Assembly: GCA_029204225.1 (NCBI GenBank) | Contig: CM055113.1 | Coordinates: 33,570,329-33,634,328, forward strand | Direction of reading: 5' to 3' | DNA length: 64,000 bases | Source: Diphasiastrum complanatum | Taxonomy: Eukaryota; Streptophyta; Lycopodiopsida; Lycopodiales; Lycopodiaceae | In this document: positions 21,601 through 31,507 of the stretch, piece after piece | How positions within the stretch are numbered: position 1 is the stretch's first letter | Layout: each line of letters opens with the position of its first letter | The notes under the pieces: model-generated | Told to the model about the DNA's origin: nothing | The model's database searches: none | The model's input: only the letters and a program-made list of their open reading frames with translations | Position numbers and translations under genes: made by a program

Positions 21601-23022
21601 TAAATGAAGGGTAAAATAATGTATCCAAGTTAAGTGTAGGATAGTAGATAACCGTATGCAAAGGCCCAAGGAGATGTCTGGAGTTTGTCTATTATTAAGT
21701 ACCCAATATTCATCATTTCATAGTAAAAATAATAAAGTTGTCAACGGACAAATATTTCTTGAGATAATACAATTTTCACACTTACCTGCAATAAGAAAGC
21801 GCTTGTTCACTAGGCACCTTATAACACAGAGGGCATCGTGCAAGCTCCGCTCAGCTTCTTCCAACACCAACTGGTTAGAACCTCTAACTAGAATGGTTGT
21901 AGTTTTGCCCTGGTTTTTTATGCCTGTTACTTTGATAATCCTCCCATCGCCAACTGGAACCTCCTCGACCAAATCTGCTTGCCCTAGCTTTTCAGCACGG
22001 AAATGTTCGATATTGGCTATAGGTAGGCAATTGAGAGTTTTACTGATGAACTCAATGTCTTCTCTCTCAACGTCCCTCACCACTAAAATCTTAGCTTTAG
22101 CCAAATAATGAAGAGAAAGATCTGTGACAGCATCTCTTAGAATGCTTTTTTGAACTAACAACACATTGCATCCAGTTGCTCTGATCTTCTTGATCATTCC
22201 AAGAATATGATTTCTTTCTTCCTTTAGGATACGATCCATTTGAGTGTAGTCAGAAATGATCACATTTTGCTCAATGTCAGTCTTGGGAGGAGATATTTGA
22301 AACTGAATCAGACCAATCTTGGCATTTTCTACCCTGGTCGGTCCTCCGGCTGTATGGCTTGCCTTCTTGTCAAAAACCAAACCCTTAATCATCTCAGTAT
22401 CATCAACAGTGCCTCCTAGTTTTTTGATAACCTTAATATCCCGCAAATCGACAAAATCTGGCCTCGTCTGATCGATTGCGTTCAGCACGGCATCGACAGC
22501 AAGCGGCGCCAGTAAGGAAGAATATTGGCTCACCACTTTGCTATTCAAGGACGTGCTCGCGCTTTTGACTAGGGCTTCACGATCCGAAAGCTCCACGGGT
22601 ATGGCCATGGAGGTGAGCACATCGACGGCCTTCAGCGAAGCTTTGTGAAACGCATCCGATATGACCGTCGGATGCACGCCTTTGTTCAAAAGGCCAAGGC
22701 ATTGCTTCAGCAAAGCACCAGCAATGACAACAACTGTTGTTGTGCCATCACCGGCAACAATATCCTGGCTCTTAGAGAGCTCCACCAGCATCTTGGCAGC
22801 CGGCTGGGTGACTTCCATCTTGTTGAGGATGGTAGCTCCATCATTGGTGATGATGACCTCCCCAGAAGCAGTGGAAAGCATCTTGTCCATACCCTTAGGG
22901 CCCAGACTGGTTCTCACAGCATCGGCCACGGCCTTGGCCGCAACGATGTTGCCCTGTCTGATATCATCCCTGCGCTTTGTATCCACATACTTCTCAGTCT
23001 TGGATCCCGCTGGCCCTGGCAT
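13744..23022 (-). CDS. CCT4: T-complex protein 1 subunit delta (CCT4), cytosolic chaperonin, 2 exons
   Basis: Exon 1 is 23022-21786 and exon 2 is 14093-13744, both minus strand. Joining them restores the codon at [12 protein letters not shown] and gives 528 aa, close to the family length of about 535. The start MPGPAGSK is followed by the group II chaperonin blocks [25 protein letters not shown] and [17 protein letters not shown] (nucleotide binding and ATPase, residues about 30-100). Near the end are [38 protein letters not shown] and [15 protein letters not shown]. The subunit is one of eight in the ring that folds actin and tubulin in the cytosol. The intron donor is GTAAG and the acceptor TTTTGCAG. 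The reading frame is intact, so the gene is probably functional despite the transposon-filled intron. Confidence 0.96.
15602..15678. repeat. (CT)n microsatellite, about 38 units
   Basis: Perfect dinucleotide run. A minus-strand open frame of alternating Arg-Glu through it (15685-15491) is an artefact of the repeat. Confidence 0.97.
15849..16170 (-). pseudogene. Probable C-terminal tail of the interrupted hAT transposase
   Basis: A minus-strand frame ending at 15849 begins with a Gly/Arg-rich stretch (alternating RG from about 16060 down) and finishes with an acidic tail ([24 protein letters not shown]). Read upward past the first Met, the same frame stays Gly/Pro/Ser/Arg-rich to a stop near 16165. 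Low-complexity basic and then acidic tails are common at the end of plant DUF659/hAT transposases. Its strand and position match the N-terminal half at 20798-19690. The catalytic core and dimerisation domain between them are not seen. This is an inference from composition and context. Confidence 0.4.
17262..18077 (+). CDS. Unrecognised 271-aa open frame in place of gypsy pol
   Basis: An open frame of 271 codons directly after the protease. Its first 60 or so residues (with [15 protein letters not shown]) look like the usual spacer between protease and RT. The rest, rich in S, V, L, D and H (for example [40 protein letters not shown]), has none of the RT motifs (no LPFG or YXDD block) and no RNase H or integrase motif. 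I do not recognise it. It could be captured host sequence, diverged non-coding filler that is open by chance, or a real accessory protein. Confidence 0.45.
   Translation: MTFVLDAITHSLVGIDSQGDFQLVTRKQFMRSLPKADNAALLSIQSTSIAASLSPSVGPLPQVDAASDLQVVVVCLAPICLDSQISYSVVIPGFIDIEAVHLGGISTIAFAHTSYCPPGSVVGAVSSPLVSISPSLESVMADVPADFYEVLHGSTFDGSLAIGDQVVSSFALLHGSLLEVCDLTHDISTVPDMIHAPLALTVTHFSSEDINQMVTITYLGYLYAGIFLDEYTNILPSPGVSTYRLVAVHADGIHFWVHATDSFLRLDIWHS
18058..18191. repeat. 84-bp-period direct repeat inside the gypsy replacement segment
   Basis: The block from gatatttggcattcctag to tttcatttggac at 18058-18107 recurs at 18142-18191 with few changes. It straddles the end of the 271-aa open frame. Confidence 0.8.
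19256..19689 (+). repeat. Probable 3' LTR of the chromodomain gypsy element
   Basis: It starts about 40 bp after the chromodomain stop (TGTCAGGGAGAGTTATGG) and ends ...CTCTATTCA at 19689, where the hAT reading frame ([10 protein letters not shown] on minus) resumes. It contains a TATA-like ctataagtaggg at about 19502. The next five bases (taact, 19690-19694) would be the target-site duplication; the matching left copy is not present because the 5' end of the element is gone. The boundaries are inferred from the host reading frame. Confidence 0.5.
19690..20798 (-). pseudogene. hAT-superfamily transposase, DUF659 N-terminal half, interrupted
   Basis: Minus strand. The upstream exon (about 20527-20094) contains [20 protein letters not shown] and [21 protein letters not shown] intron (20093-20002) follows, then a second exon from 20001 with [25 protein letters not shown] and [10 protein letters not shown]. 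These are the hallmarks of plant DUF659-type hAT transposases (SDGWTD and the VTDNA block hold core acidic residues). The frame is cut at 19690 by the gypsy LTR. The far N-terminus (20798-20573) lies in another frame and carries a 13-residue tandem repeat. The transposase would have cut and pasted its own element; it is now dead. Confidence 0.8.
20573..20757. repeat. 39-bp minisatellite (about 4.5 units) in the hAT N-terminal region
   Basis: Units of the form gccctgcacctgtaccatgctctgcccgtgatgta-like sequence repeat every 39 bp. On the minus strand this encodes repeats of [13 protein letters not shown]. The period is a multiple of three and the copies differ by point changes. Confidence 0.85.
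20959..21480. repeat. Local tandem repeat (about 140 bp unit) interrupted by a MITE
   Basis: Unit 1 starts at gggcccataaattagg (20960), unit 2 at gggcccatgaacaagg (21100), and a partial unit 3 runs from about 21415. Shared blocks are cattagccactt and the run aggcct(t/c)agggcct. Removing 21176-21363 restores the alignment of unit 2 with unit 1. Confidence 0.75.
21176..21360. mobile_element. 185-bp Tourist/PIF-Harbinger-like MITE with TAA target duplication
   Basis: The terminal inverted repeats are about 32 bp: the left end ggcctctttccatg and the right end catggaaagaggcc are perfect over 14 bp and continue with a few mismatches (cattcaccc against gggtgaatg). The flanking trinucleotides are TAA at 21173-21175 and TAA at 21361-21363, the TWA duplication typical of PIF/Harbinger elements. 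There is no coding capacity. It sits inside the second unit of a tandem repeat, so it inserted after that repeat formed. Confidence 0.85.
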
Positions 23023-23200
23023 AGCTGCCTGGATCGATCGATCGATCTATGGATCGCGCTATCTGATCTCGCTCTCTCTCTCTCGCTCTCTCTCTCTCTC
23101 GCTCTCTTTCTTTCTAGAAATGGAGGGAAAGAACGAGAAGAAATAGCACACAAGAAATAAAGGGCACAATATCTAGGGCTCTTTCAAATATTTAGGGCTT
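23023..23200 (-). promoter_or_regulatory. CCT4 5' leader with CT/GA-rich tract
   Basis: Immediately upstream of the CCT4 start on the minus strand: a cgatcgatcgat run (about 23035-23048), then a CT-rich tract (about 23068-23112; GA-rich in the sense of the gene). No clear TATA box is seen within the nearest 200 bp. Confidence 0.45.
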
Positions 23201-25427
23201 TACTTTTTCCACAAAAGGGCATAAACTTTAAAAGTCCCTGGCCAAGAGTTTGGTGCCTGGCATTGGAAAACCTTGGTGCCAAATGGTGTTGGTGTTGGTG
23301 GCATCGGGAGCATTGCAAGTAGTGACCATTGCAAATTAAGTCGTGTTGGAATAGGTGGGTTGTAATCGATGTGCAGGATTGGTATAAGAACCAAAGTTGG
23401 TGATGTACTCGAGGGTTGGCACAGGGAGCTGCATTGGCACTGAGGATGAAGCAGGGTTGGAAAAGTTGGCATTGAAAGCAATGTGCTCCCTAGCGCCAAA
23501 AACAAGATTGGTATTGTGCTCAAGGTTGGCGCAGAGAACTTTGTTGATGTTTTCTCCATGTGTGTTTACGTTTGATGGAGCCCATAAGTATGTGTTGGTC
23601 TCTCAACAATCAAGTGCTCCTCATTCTGTGTCGCTCAACCTTAGCATGTCGCTTTTGGGTGCCTAAAAGTGGTGTTGGTCCTTCAAAATTGGATGGTTAA
23701 CCCTATGCTACTAAACTCCATCGATCTCTGTACTGCCAAAAGCATCATATTGGTGTCTTGTTGCTTTAAGTGATGGTGGACTGTAAAGGAGGTTTGGAAC
23801 AAGGTGATAAACGAGCAGTCGTGATTGCAATCTATGGATTGGGAAAACCCTACTCTACATCTATGTCATCTCAGTTCAACACAAACGGCACAAATGGCTT
23901 CAGGAGCCATTCTATAAGGATGGTAGGACTAAGTAGGAGACAACCCATTGGAGATCTTGTGCCCCACATTTAAGCCCATGCACAAATCATGTACAATTGC
24001 CTTGTCATAAAGGAAACAAACCTAGAATGGCAACAAATTTTCTAGAATGGAGTCTTCAGGGATGAGAGTCCCACACTAGCTCTATGCCCAAAGTTTGAGG
24101 TGCCTATCACACATTTTCCAAGTGTGTCATGAGAAACTATGGGACTTTGTAACCTCTATGAGACTAGGAGCAAGGCTATTAGTCCCAAAAATCGCATTGT
24201 TGTCATATCTGCGGTTTGTCGGGTGCCTAGATCAAGCAAAGAAAACTCACTCATGTCCAAATAATGCCACAATTCGAATGTGAGGGAAAAACTCTAGTTT
24301 AACCTAGTCTATAAACATCGATTTCTTGTCCAAACATGCTTCATAGGTGTTTAAGTGAGGGGCGAGGGATGAAAGCTTATGAATAGGGGTTTACACTTTT
24401 AAGGGCCCTCAGGTTCAAGGGCCACAAAAACTGTAACGCCCGACCAATGCTAACACTCAAGTTTTTACCCAACATATAAATTGCATGAAAAGAAAAATTT
24501 GTTGACTCTTTGTAAAGTTTAAAGACATAGCCTTACATGAATAAAACTAGTCATTTTTTTGGGCTTCACTCATGACTTAGGAAATTTACATTTCATGAAT
24601 GTTTTGCAACTATTGAGAGGCGGTGGGAGGGGGTCCATGGTCCAAGGCCACACCCTCGATAGAAGCGCCTTCTAATGACAAAAGGGCCAAGGACGCAGGG
24701 ACTTTGCCTATCTGAAATTTAAGCCAAGTCAAAATTTGTGACACTAGCCATTGTGCCTCGTGAGATTGATAAAAGTCCTCACAAAAACTGGGGCCCATGA
24801 TTTTACAATACTCTTATGTGTTTCCCATGTGCATATGAGTTGACAAATACGATACAGATCGATGCAAGTCACCACAAAAGCTTGAAGGGCTTCTTCAAGA
24901 CAAGAGAACGTAGAATCGCTCACAAAAACGCACACCCAAGCTGTGTATTCACATTATTATTATATTTCAAGTACAAAGAGAACTAGTTAAGGAGCAACTT
25001 CGGGGCTCGTAAAAGATAGGCCCATCTTCTAGAAAGGTAAAGAGAAAGTTGTCGTCAAATATGGCAAGTGACCGTCACAAACTTACACGTTAATTATTGA
25101 TATTTCAACTCTCCCTCAATAATTAACGTCATCTATTCAACTGTAAACAACCTATTCATGGAACATGCCTCCATGATAGCATAGTCATTTCTAGCTCAAA
25201 AAGTGAAAGTATATTTTATAAGAAAGATACAAGCAAGACACAACACATGTCTGATAACTTACACATTCTTTAGGATATTGGTTCAATGTGATTAGCTGCT
25301 TTCTAATGCTCCAAGGTAGGAGATGCCATAAATCAACTCACAAGATTCACATCATAATAAATGTCTCTGGTCTAGTAATGGTGAGATGAATGAGACTACC
25401 AACAAGATGGCGATACATAGAAGCATT
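23201..25427. other. Intergenic stretch upstream of CCT4, no gene recognised
   Basis: The sequence at 23220-23560 has loosely repeated gttggcat/gttggcgc phrases, and its open frames on both strands have no family resemblance. Minus frames at 24935-24610 (with EEALQAFVVTCIDLYR) are not recognised. At 24435 tgtaacgcccgacc resembles the start of many plant LTRs, but no partner is seen. Confidence 0.35.
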
Positions 25428-28400
25428 ACTTTATAAGCATAAGTCCCCCATTCTGTTGCAAAAGCTATTTTGTGGCGATCTGCAGGTGCAATCTTGACAT
25501 GGTTTTATCCATTGAATCTATCTAGAAAACTATAAGCTTCCGCTCCAGCAAGGCAGTCCAAAATGCTTTCAGTAAAAGGTAATGGAATGTGATCATTTCG
25601 CATCACTTTGTTCAAAGCTTTGAGATTCACACAAATTCTCAATTTCCCACTTTTCTTAGGAACGATGACAATTGGTGAAACCCATTTAGTGTGCTCGATT
25701 TCATAAATGAAATCGGCTTCAAGCAATCTTTGTAGCTCTTTCTTTATCAAATTCGTAACATTAGGATTACATCGATAAAACTTTGTGACCTTGGGAACTA
25801 CATCAAAAATTAAGGGTATGGTATGCTCAATAACTGATGCCGGAATCCCTTTAAGATCTTTATAAGTCCAAGCAAAGCAATCTTGATACTTGATGAGCAA
25901 TGTCTGTAGCTCTTGAAACTGTTCAGGAGTGAGTTGTGCTCAAACTTGGACAATCTTTTCTGGTTCTTCTGGTTCAACAAGATTCATAGACTGCGTCCTA
26001 GTTGGGCCATCGTAAACATCTTTTGATTCTTGCACTTGTTCTTCAGGTTCACAATGTGCTTTTGGTAATATGATAACCATATCATCCAGAGTATAACATT
26101 TAAAATGCTCTGGCATATCATGCTGGACTTTCTCTAATTGTTCTTTGTCAAAAGGATTAGTCTTGGATCTTCGCTTAGCTTTCTTAGCAGGAATCGATCG
26201 TGGAGGCGATGACTTCTGAGAAGATAGACTCTTCTTTGAAGGTGAATACTTCTTAAATGGTGATATCTTGCTAGAACTTAAACTTGAAAAATCTTCGTCA
26301 ACTTTTCCTTTGCCTTTATCCAATAAAGGTGGCACAATTTTGGAATCAACCTTTTGGGGTGAGTTTTTCTATTTCATGACCGCATTATAATGCTGCTTAG
26401 CTTGTTTCTTCGTCATTGATCCTATAATCTTGTCTTCCTTCAATATAATTACTTTTGGTGGTTTTATTGTTGGTGCATCGGGAATATCACATATTCCAAA
26501 TCTGGTAGGATTTCATGTGATTTAGAACCTGCTCATCAATAAGTTCTGCAGTGTCATCATAAGTCAAGGCGTGACTCACATGAATAAGTTCATTGGATCT
26601 GGTATGGATTCCATTGATATCCAAGCTACATTTAGCACATTCAATGGAAAAGTGATCGGTATATCCAAAGTTCGATCCAATAATGAAATCTCGCTCAAGT
26701 CGGACTGATTATCTTGTTGACACATGTAGCCATAGCATTTTGCAAAATTGCGTACTCATTATGGTGTTTCAGCTCATGTCTGATCCTTTTAGGTAGACCT
26801 GACAAAAACCAAATAATCATGGCATTTTCGTTAATCAGCTCGGGTTTGCACTCAGATCTGAGGTGTTTAACCCATTCAATGTAATCTCAAACCATTTCCC
26901 GCTTTTCATTTTAACTTTACATAGAAGTAGGAAAGGGTCTTCCATAAACTTCCGAGGTTTGAACCGTGTGATAAGGGCTCATTTAATAGTTTCTCATTCT
27001 GTACGCTCAGTCTCATCTTGATTATAATACCAATCTTGTGTTGCGCCCATTAAGGCCATTGAAAATAGCTTAAGTTTAACTTGAGGAAAAACTTCGCCAT
27101 AGACTTCACAAAATTCAGCATAGATCATGAGAAATCTAATTGGATCTATTAATTCATTGTCTTTGGGTAGATCCAAACGGGGTGATATTCTAACAATGAT
27201 TGGATTGACTTCCTGAGGAGCACCTCCAGGAGCAGCCATTTTTACAAATCAAATCAATCATACAATGAGATTGGATCTAGATTTTTAATCATGAACTATC
27301 TCAGTTCAGATTTGCAAAATTCTTTTCACTTGACAACAATCAGATTTTTTATTTTTTTTGGAAAAAGGTCTATGATTAAGCGATCGACACTTCTTAAAAT
27401 GATGAATTCTCATAATCAGAATCAAATTGTAACAGATTTGACCAAAATTTTGACAGAGACTTGATCTGAAAAATCAAAACCTAAAAATAGTACTGGCGAA
27501 GATTTCCTAGGCGAAAGTTGACTCGATGAAGGTTCGACAATACTATTTTTGATAAAAAAAAAATTCTTCGATCAGGTTTTTTCTAACAAAATTGGTGGAA
27601 ATAACCTTCGTCGAACTCTCAGATAAGGAATCTGACTCAGATAAGTCGAGGGTGGAACTAGCGAAGGTTCTTTCTGACAAAAAAAAAGGGATTTCTATAA
27701 CTTGGTGAGAGTAAAAATATATTGTTTGGAAGATCCTGATAGATCTATTCTTCGCCCAACTTACTGATTATCAAATAATAAGTGGGACTGACATAGATGT
27801 TGGCGAAGGTTTAAGCGAAGGTTCTTCTCAGAGAATTGATATTTTTGCAGAAAGTTGTGAATTTTATACAAAAGGTTATCAGCAACTAGATGAACAATCA
27901 CTTTGGCCTTCTATTTTTGGTATTATTCTTTGTCGACCTGGCAATAGATGGATTTGAATCACACCTATGCACATTGAATCGGATGAAGGTTCTTTTTCTG
28001 TATTTTTTAGGGTTTTGGGTGTTTTTTGGTGTTTTATGATAGTTTTTTTGATGTTTTTGAAAATCTGCTAGGAAAGAATGTTCCCCCTTCAAACTGAAGG
28101 TTCTATAATCAAATCCGAAGGTGCTTGCAACTCGGTGAACGTTTCCTAATAGAAGGTAAAAATTTATCAGCTCTGATGACAATTTTGCCTCCTTTTGACC
28201 AAGATATGACATATTTGACCGATTTTTTTTTTTTCAGATCTAGATGGATCTTAAGAATGGTGATCTGAGTAGCTTTCCTGCTTAACAATCAGATTAGATT
28301 TCAAACGAGCAAATCCACTCAAATCAGGCAGAATCTCTTCCAAACTAACCCTAAATGTAGTTTTAACACTATTCATGCCACAACAAGATGCCTAATGCAA

Positions 28401-28455
28401 GCTAACAACATGCTGCAAACTGAAAAATTGGCATAGCTCCCCGACAACTACGCCA
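25428..28455 (-). pseudogene. Ty3/gypsy element B: leader, gag, spacer and truncated RT
   Basis: Minus strand, from a primer-binding site at 28455 to a break at about 25428. After a leader of about 1.2 kb, gag starts at 27239 (MAAPGGAPQEVNPI, with FCEVYGEVFPQVKLKLFSMA). Broken gag/protease sequence follows, then a Lys/Ser-rich spacer (26335-25940, with KCYTLDDMVIILPKA). RT starts at 25900 with CFAWTYKDLKGIP, RCNPN, WVSPIVIVPKKSGKLRICVN and AEAYSFLDRFNG, then a stop, then KIAPADRHKIAFATEWG. It ends before the catalytic YXDD motif, so the element is dead. The RT resembles element A (33827-32161) at about two residues in three by eye and falls with Tat/Athila-like gypsy elements. Confidence 0.8.
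28438..28455 (-). other. Primer-binding site, tRNA-Asp type (gypsy)
   Basis: The minus strand reads TGGCGTAGTTGTCGGGGA, close to the tRNA-Asp site TGGCGCCGTTGCCGGGGA used by Tat/Athila elements. It follows the LTR-like end CCCACTACA at 28460 after a short AATTT spacer. Confidence 0.7.
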
Positions 28456-28469
28456 AAATTGTAGTGGGT

Positions 28470-30828
28470 TTTGGCCTATCCTCAACCCAAGATCTAAGTG
28501 TAGGTTCATTGAAGGGCTAGAAACAGCGATCTGTTGGGATTCGGGAGAAAATTGGTGTGGAAAGGGAAGGTTAGTTGTATCAATGGGATTAGAGGCGGTA
28601 GAGGTGAATTGATGTTGGGAGGAAGTACCACCGGTGCCTTGAGGATTGGTTGGTGGTTGAGCTTGTGGTCCTTGAGACTTCCTTGAAATGCTGAGCCTTT
28701 GATTATTTGCTGGCAATTGTTGAAATCATGTCCCATCGCCACCATCTGAGCCATCAAAGTGATGCCCGGAGTCATGAAGTTAGCATGCTCTGCATGGACA
28801 GAAGGTGTGAACTGAACAGCCACCTTCAATCGTTCTTCCAAGGTGGCTATGTGTTGGTTAAAGGCCTCGACAGAAGCAGTGTATGATTGTTGGAGTTTGG
28901 TGTGCTGCTCTGTCGTGGCTTTCAACTTTTGGGCCAACTGTTGATACGCCACCACTGGAATTTGGGTTCTCTCAGGAATAGCTGGTGGTGCGAAATCATT
29001 GAAATTGACCAGTTCCAGTTGTTCCTTCATAGCGGAACGTGCGGCTTGGGCATCTGCTACAGCCTCGTCTTGTTCTATTGTGAGGTCGTTGATGACGGTT
29101 TGCATATTAGAGATTTTCAGCTGGAGTTGGTTTTGTAGGTGGATGAGCATCTGTTGTTGCTGTTGATTGTATGCAGTAGATTCAGCCACCAACCGTTGGT
29201 TTTCCTATTGAAGTTGTAGAATGGCACCGTCATCGACCTGCCATACTGCTTGTTGGCTTGACAAGGTTCCGTAGATGTTGTATTGAAGCCCATTCACCAA
29301 CCAGACCATCTTTTGGATAGTCAGTGGTAATTGCTCTCATATGCCAATGTCAGGGAATGAATTTGGATAAGGCATAGAGTTGTAAGAGAGAAGATCATGA
29401 AATTGTGTAGAAGAGGGATTTGGGGGATAGGAAGGTGGAGGTGATTGTGGTGTCAAAGGAGGAGATTGTGGATTTAGAGGAGGTGATTGTGGTTTCAAAG
29501 GAGGAGACTGTGTATTTGGAAGAGGTGATTGTGGTGAGGTGGGAGGTGTTGGAATTCTCGGGGAGAAGAAGCGCGAGAAGGAGAAGATATGGAGAGAATA
29601 TGAGTGAGTAATTGGAGAGCAAAATTGTCGACATTGACTGAGGAGTCAAGCAAAGGGGAGGTATGTACAGGAAAAGGTTTTGTTGGAATAGTGGATTCAA
29701 ATCCGGTGTTAAGTGTGATGAAAGGGGTGGAAGTGGTAGCAAGTGGTGTCAGTAGTGGTAGAGAGGTGGTGGGTGAAGGGAAGGTTGCCTGGATTGTTGA
29801 AGTGCTCAGAGTGGCATGAATCCCACCGACTGAACCAGTGTCAGATGTGCCAGCATCCCCAGATCTGCCTGCTACTGCTATCACCTACCTTCTTGTTGTA
29901 GCCTGTGGAGAAGGGCTTCTTGTTGGGCTAAGACTTTCTTTGGGACCTGAGAGGGTTTAAGGCTCCTGCAAGATTCAACATATTCAACCCCAATGTCACT
30001 GGATAAAATCTCTGTAGATATGACGGCTTATGTGTTTACCGCCTTGTCTTTTTGTTTCTTGGTGGGTAGGTTTGGTGTAGGATCTGCTACTTGGGGGCTA
30101 GCTTGTTTTCTATTGCTAGGAAACAGTGTCTCCAGCTCCTTGAGAGCGACTGTTGTCTTGCGGCCCAGGTGTTGCTAGATGATCATTTGCATAAGATAAC
30201 CACATTTAGCAGTTGCCTTACGTTGTTTGAGGGCCAAGCAGAGTTTCTCGGCAATCTTTTCTGCCCACTTAAAGGTGTGAGTGGGGTCACTCAGCGTTAT
30301 GGTCAGCGCAGAAAGGTCGCTTGGACGAATGCGATCCATTTGGACTATACGGACCTTCGTCAAAATTAGAAGTATTTCTGTGGTTGCTTGTAGCTTGGGA
30401 TCTTTAATAAGTTTCGTGGCAATGCCATCGTGGGTGTGAGTGATGGTTTTGTCGTCATCGAGTAGGAACTTCTTGAAATAGTTCAGATCATAGCTGGTGC
30501 CCTTACCATGTATTGACTCGCCAGAATCGAGAACTCTGATCAGTTGGATCCTGGTTGGTGCAATATCAATGGTGACGTAGTTGCCATCCTTGGACGAAAT
30601 ATGAACAGTGTGGATTTCATCTGAGTAGGAGGAATTGGCATCACGGATAAGATTCTCATGTTGTTCTTCAGGAAGATGCAAGAGATTAAAACCAAGACGG
30701 AGGAAAATGTCATTGGCTAATCGTACTGTGTCGACGTGATTCTTGACTTCTAGTAAGAAGAAGTCTCCTGTGTAAGGCTTTGGGACCTTACGACGATGTA
30801 GAGAGAGTGCAGGATCCCGAGAAGCCAT
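28470..30828 (-). pseudogene. Unrecognised broken protein gene inside the LTR-like region
   Basis: Minus strand. Segment 1 starts MASRDPALSLHRRKVPKPYT at 30828 and runs to a TAG at 30175; beyond it the same frame continues with QHLGRKTTVALKELETLF for about 50 residues. Segment 2 (29884-29395) is Ser/Thr/Pro-rich with a minisatellite. Segment 3 (29192-28506) is Gln-rich and coiled-coil-like (YNQQQQQMLIHLQNQLQLKI, VAYQQLAQKLKATTEQHTKL), and a shifted frame continues as a Ser/Gln/Pro tail (NNQRLSISRKSQGPQAQPP) to the LTR end. Together this looks like one former protein of over 700 residues: folded N-terminal domain, disordered middle, coiled coil, disordered tail. I recognise no domain. It could be a gag-like or env-position accessory protein, or captured host sequence. 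Confidence 0.5.
29425..29545. repeat. Minisatellite in the Ser/Thr/Pro-rich segment
   Basis: Alternating phrases gaggtgattgtgg and ggaggagattgtgg with tttcaaa or atttaga between them repeat every 27 bp or so. On the minus strand one frame reads repeats of TTITSSK(S/Y)T. All variants keep the period a multiple of three. Confidence 0.7.
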
Positions 30829-31507
30829 GATAATAGTGATTCTAGATTGTTCTGGAAGGTTTGAAAATTTTGGCATGAACTCGAGAGCAGGAATCTAGAA
30901 TGAATTTGTGGAGAGAAGGGTGGAGGTCTATATATAGACTTCTTTTGTCAGGAATTTGCAACTCTACCCACAATTTTGTAATGATGGTCACAAATTTCGA
31001 GGCGGTGTCCTAAGGGTCGGCAAATTCTTGTAAGTGAGTTTTTGTGTCTCAAAATAGGAAAAATGTCTAACAATACAAGAATGTGTCTGATCAGAATTCG
31101 CGGAGACGACAAAGAAATCGTGGAGATTATTCTGAGCTTCAGCGAATTGTCTGCAAATTCTATCAGTGGGTATATGATGCAAAAAACTAACTTTTTCTAT
31201 TTCTGAAAAGTTTGTCTCTGAGACAGAATTCGTGGAGGCTAAAAATGAATCATGCAATGTAAAAAAGTGGTCAGGCGAATTCTATCTAAGATGGTGTGAG
31301 ACAAATCTTCTTTTGTGGTTTTCTTAGAAAAAGACTGATTGTATGCCTGATCTGATAGTATCTTGATGGTGTGAACAAGAAACATAGCAAAAAATTGTTG
31401 AAATGGCAGGTAGGCAGTAAAGAAAAGTAAAGAAGAATAGTAGAAAAGAAAAGAACTAATACATATTAAGATAAAAACAGGGCTCATTATACTTTCTCAG
31501 TCTACTC

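Larger units (their letters stand above)
14094..21785 (-). other. 7.7 kb CCT4 intron filled with nested mobile elements
   Basis: The intron is set by the donor at 21785-21784 and the acceptor at 14095-14094. In plus coordinates it holds: unremarkable sequence to about 15600; a (CT)38 tract; a probable hAT tail (16170-15849, minus); a chromodomain gypsy element (about 16300-19689, plus); the hAT N-terminal half (20798-19690, minus); a three-unit tandem repeat (20959-21480) carrying a MITE. Splicing must remove all of this from the CCT4 transcript. Confidence 0.9.
28460..31486 (-). repeat. Probable 3 kb gypsy LTR containing an open reading frame
   Basis: The lower boundary is the CA end at 28460 next to the primer-binding site. 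The upper boundary (TG at 31486-31485) lies about 20 bp after the stop of element A integrase and follows a purine-rich run (gagagtagactgagaaag). A TATA-like TCTATATATAG lies at about 30940 on the minus strand, about 110 bp before the start codon of an internal coding stretch. It would therefore serve as the 3' LTR of element A and the 5' LTR of element B. There is no second copy in the window to prove the ends. Confidence 0.5.

Noticed and set aside
22645-23160. Plus-strand frames of 160-170 codons opposite CCT4 exon 1
   Set aside because: Antisense shadows of a well-supported exon; no motif or splice support.
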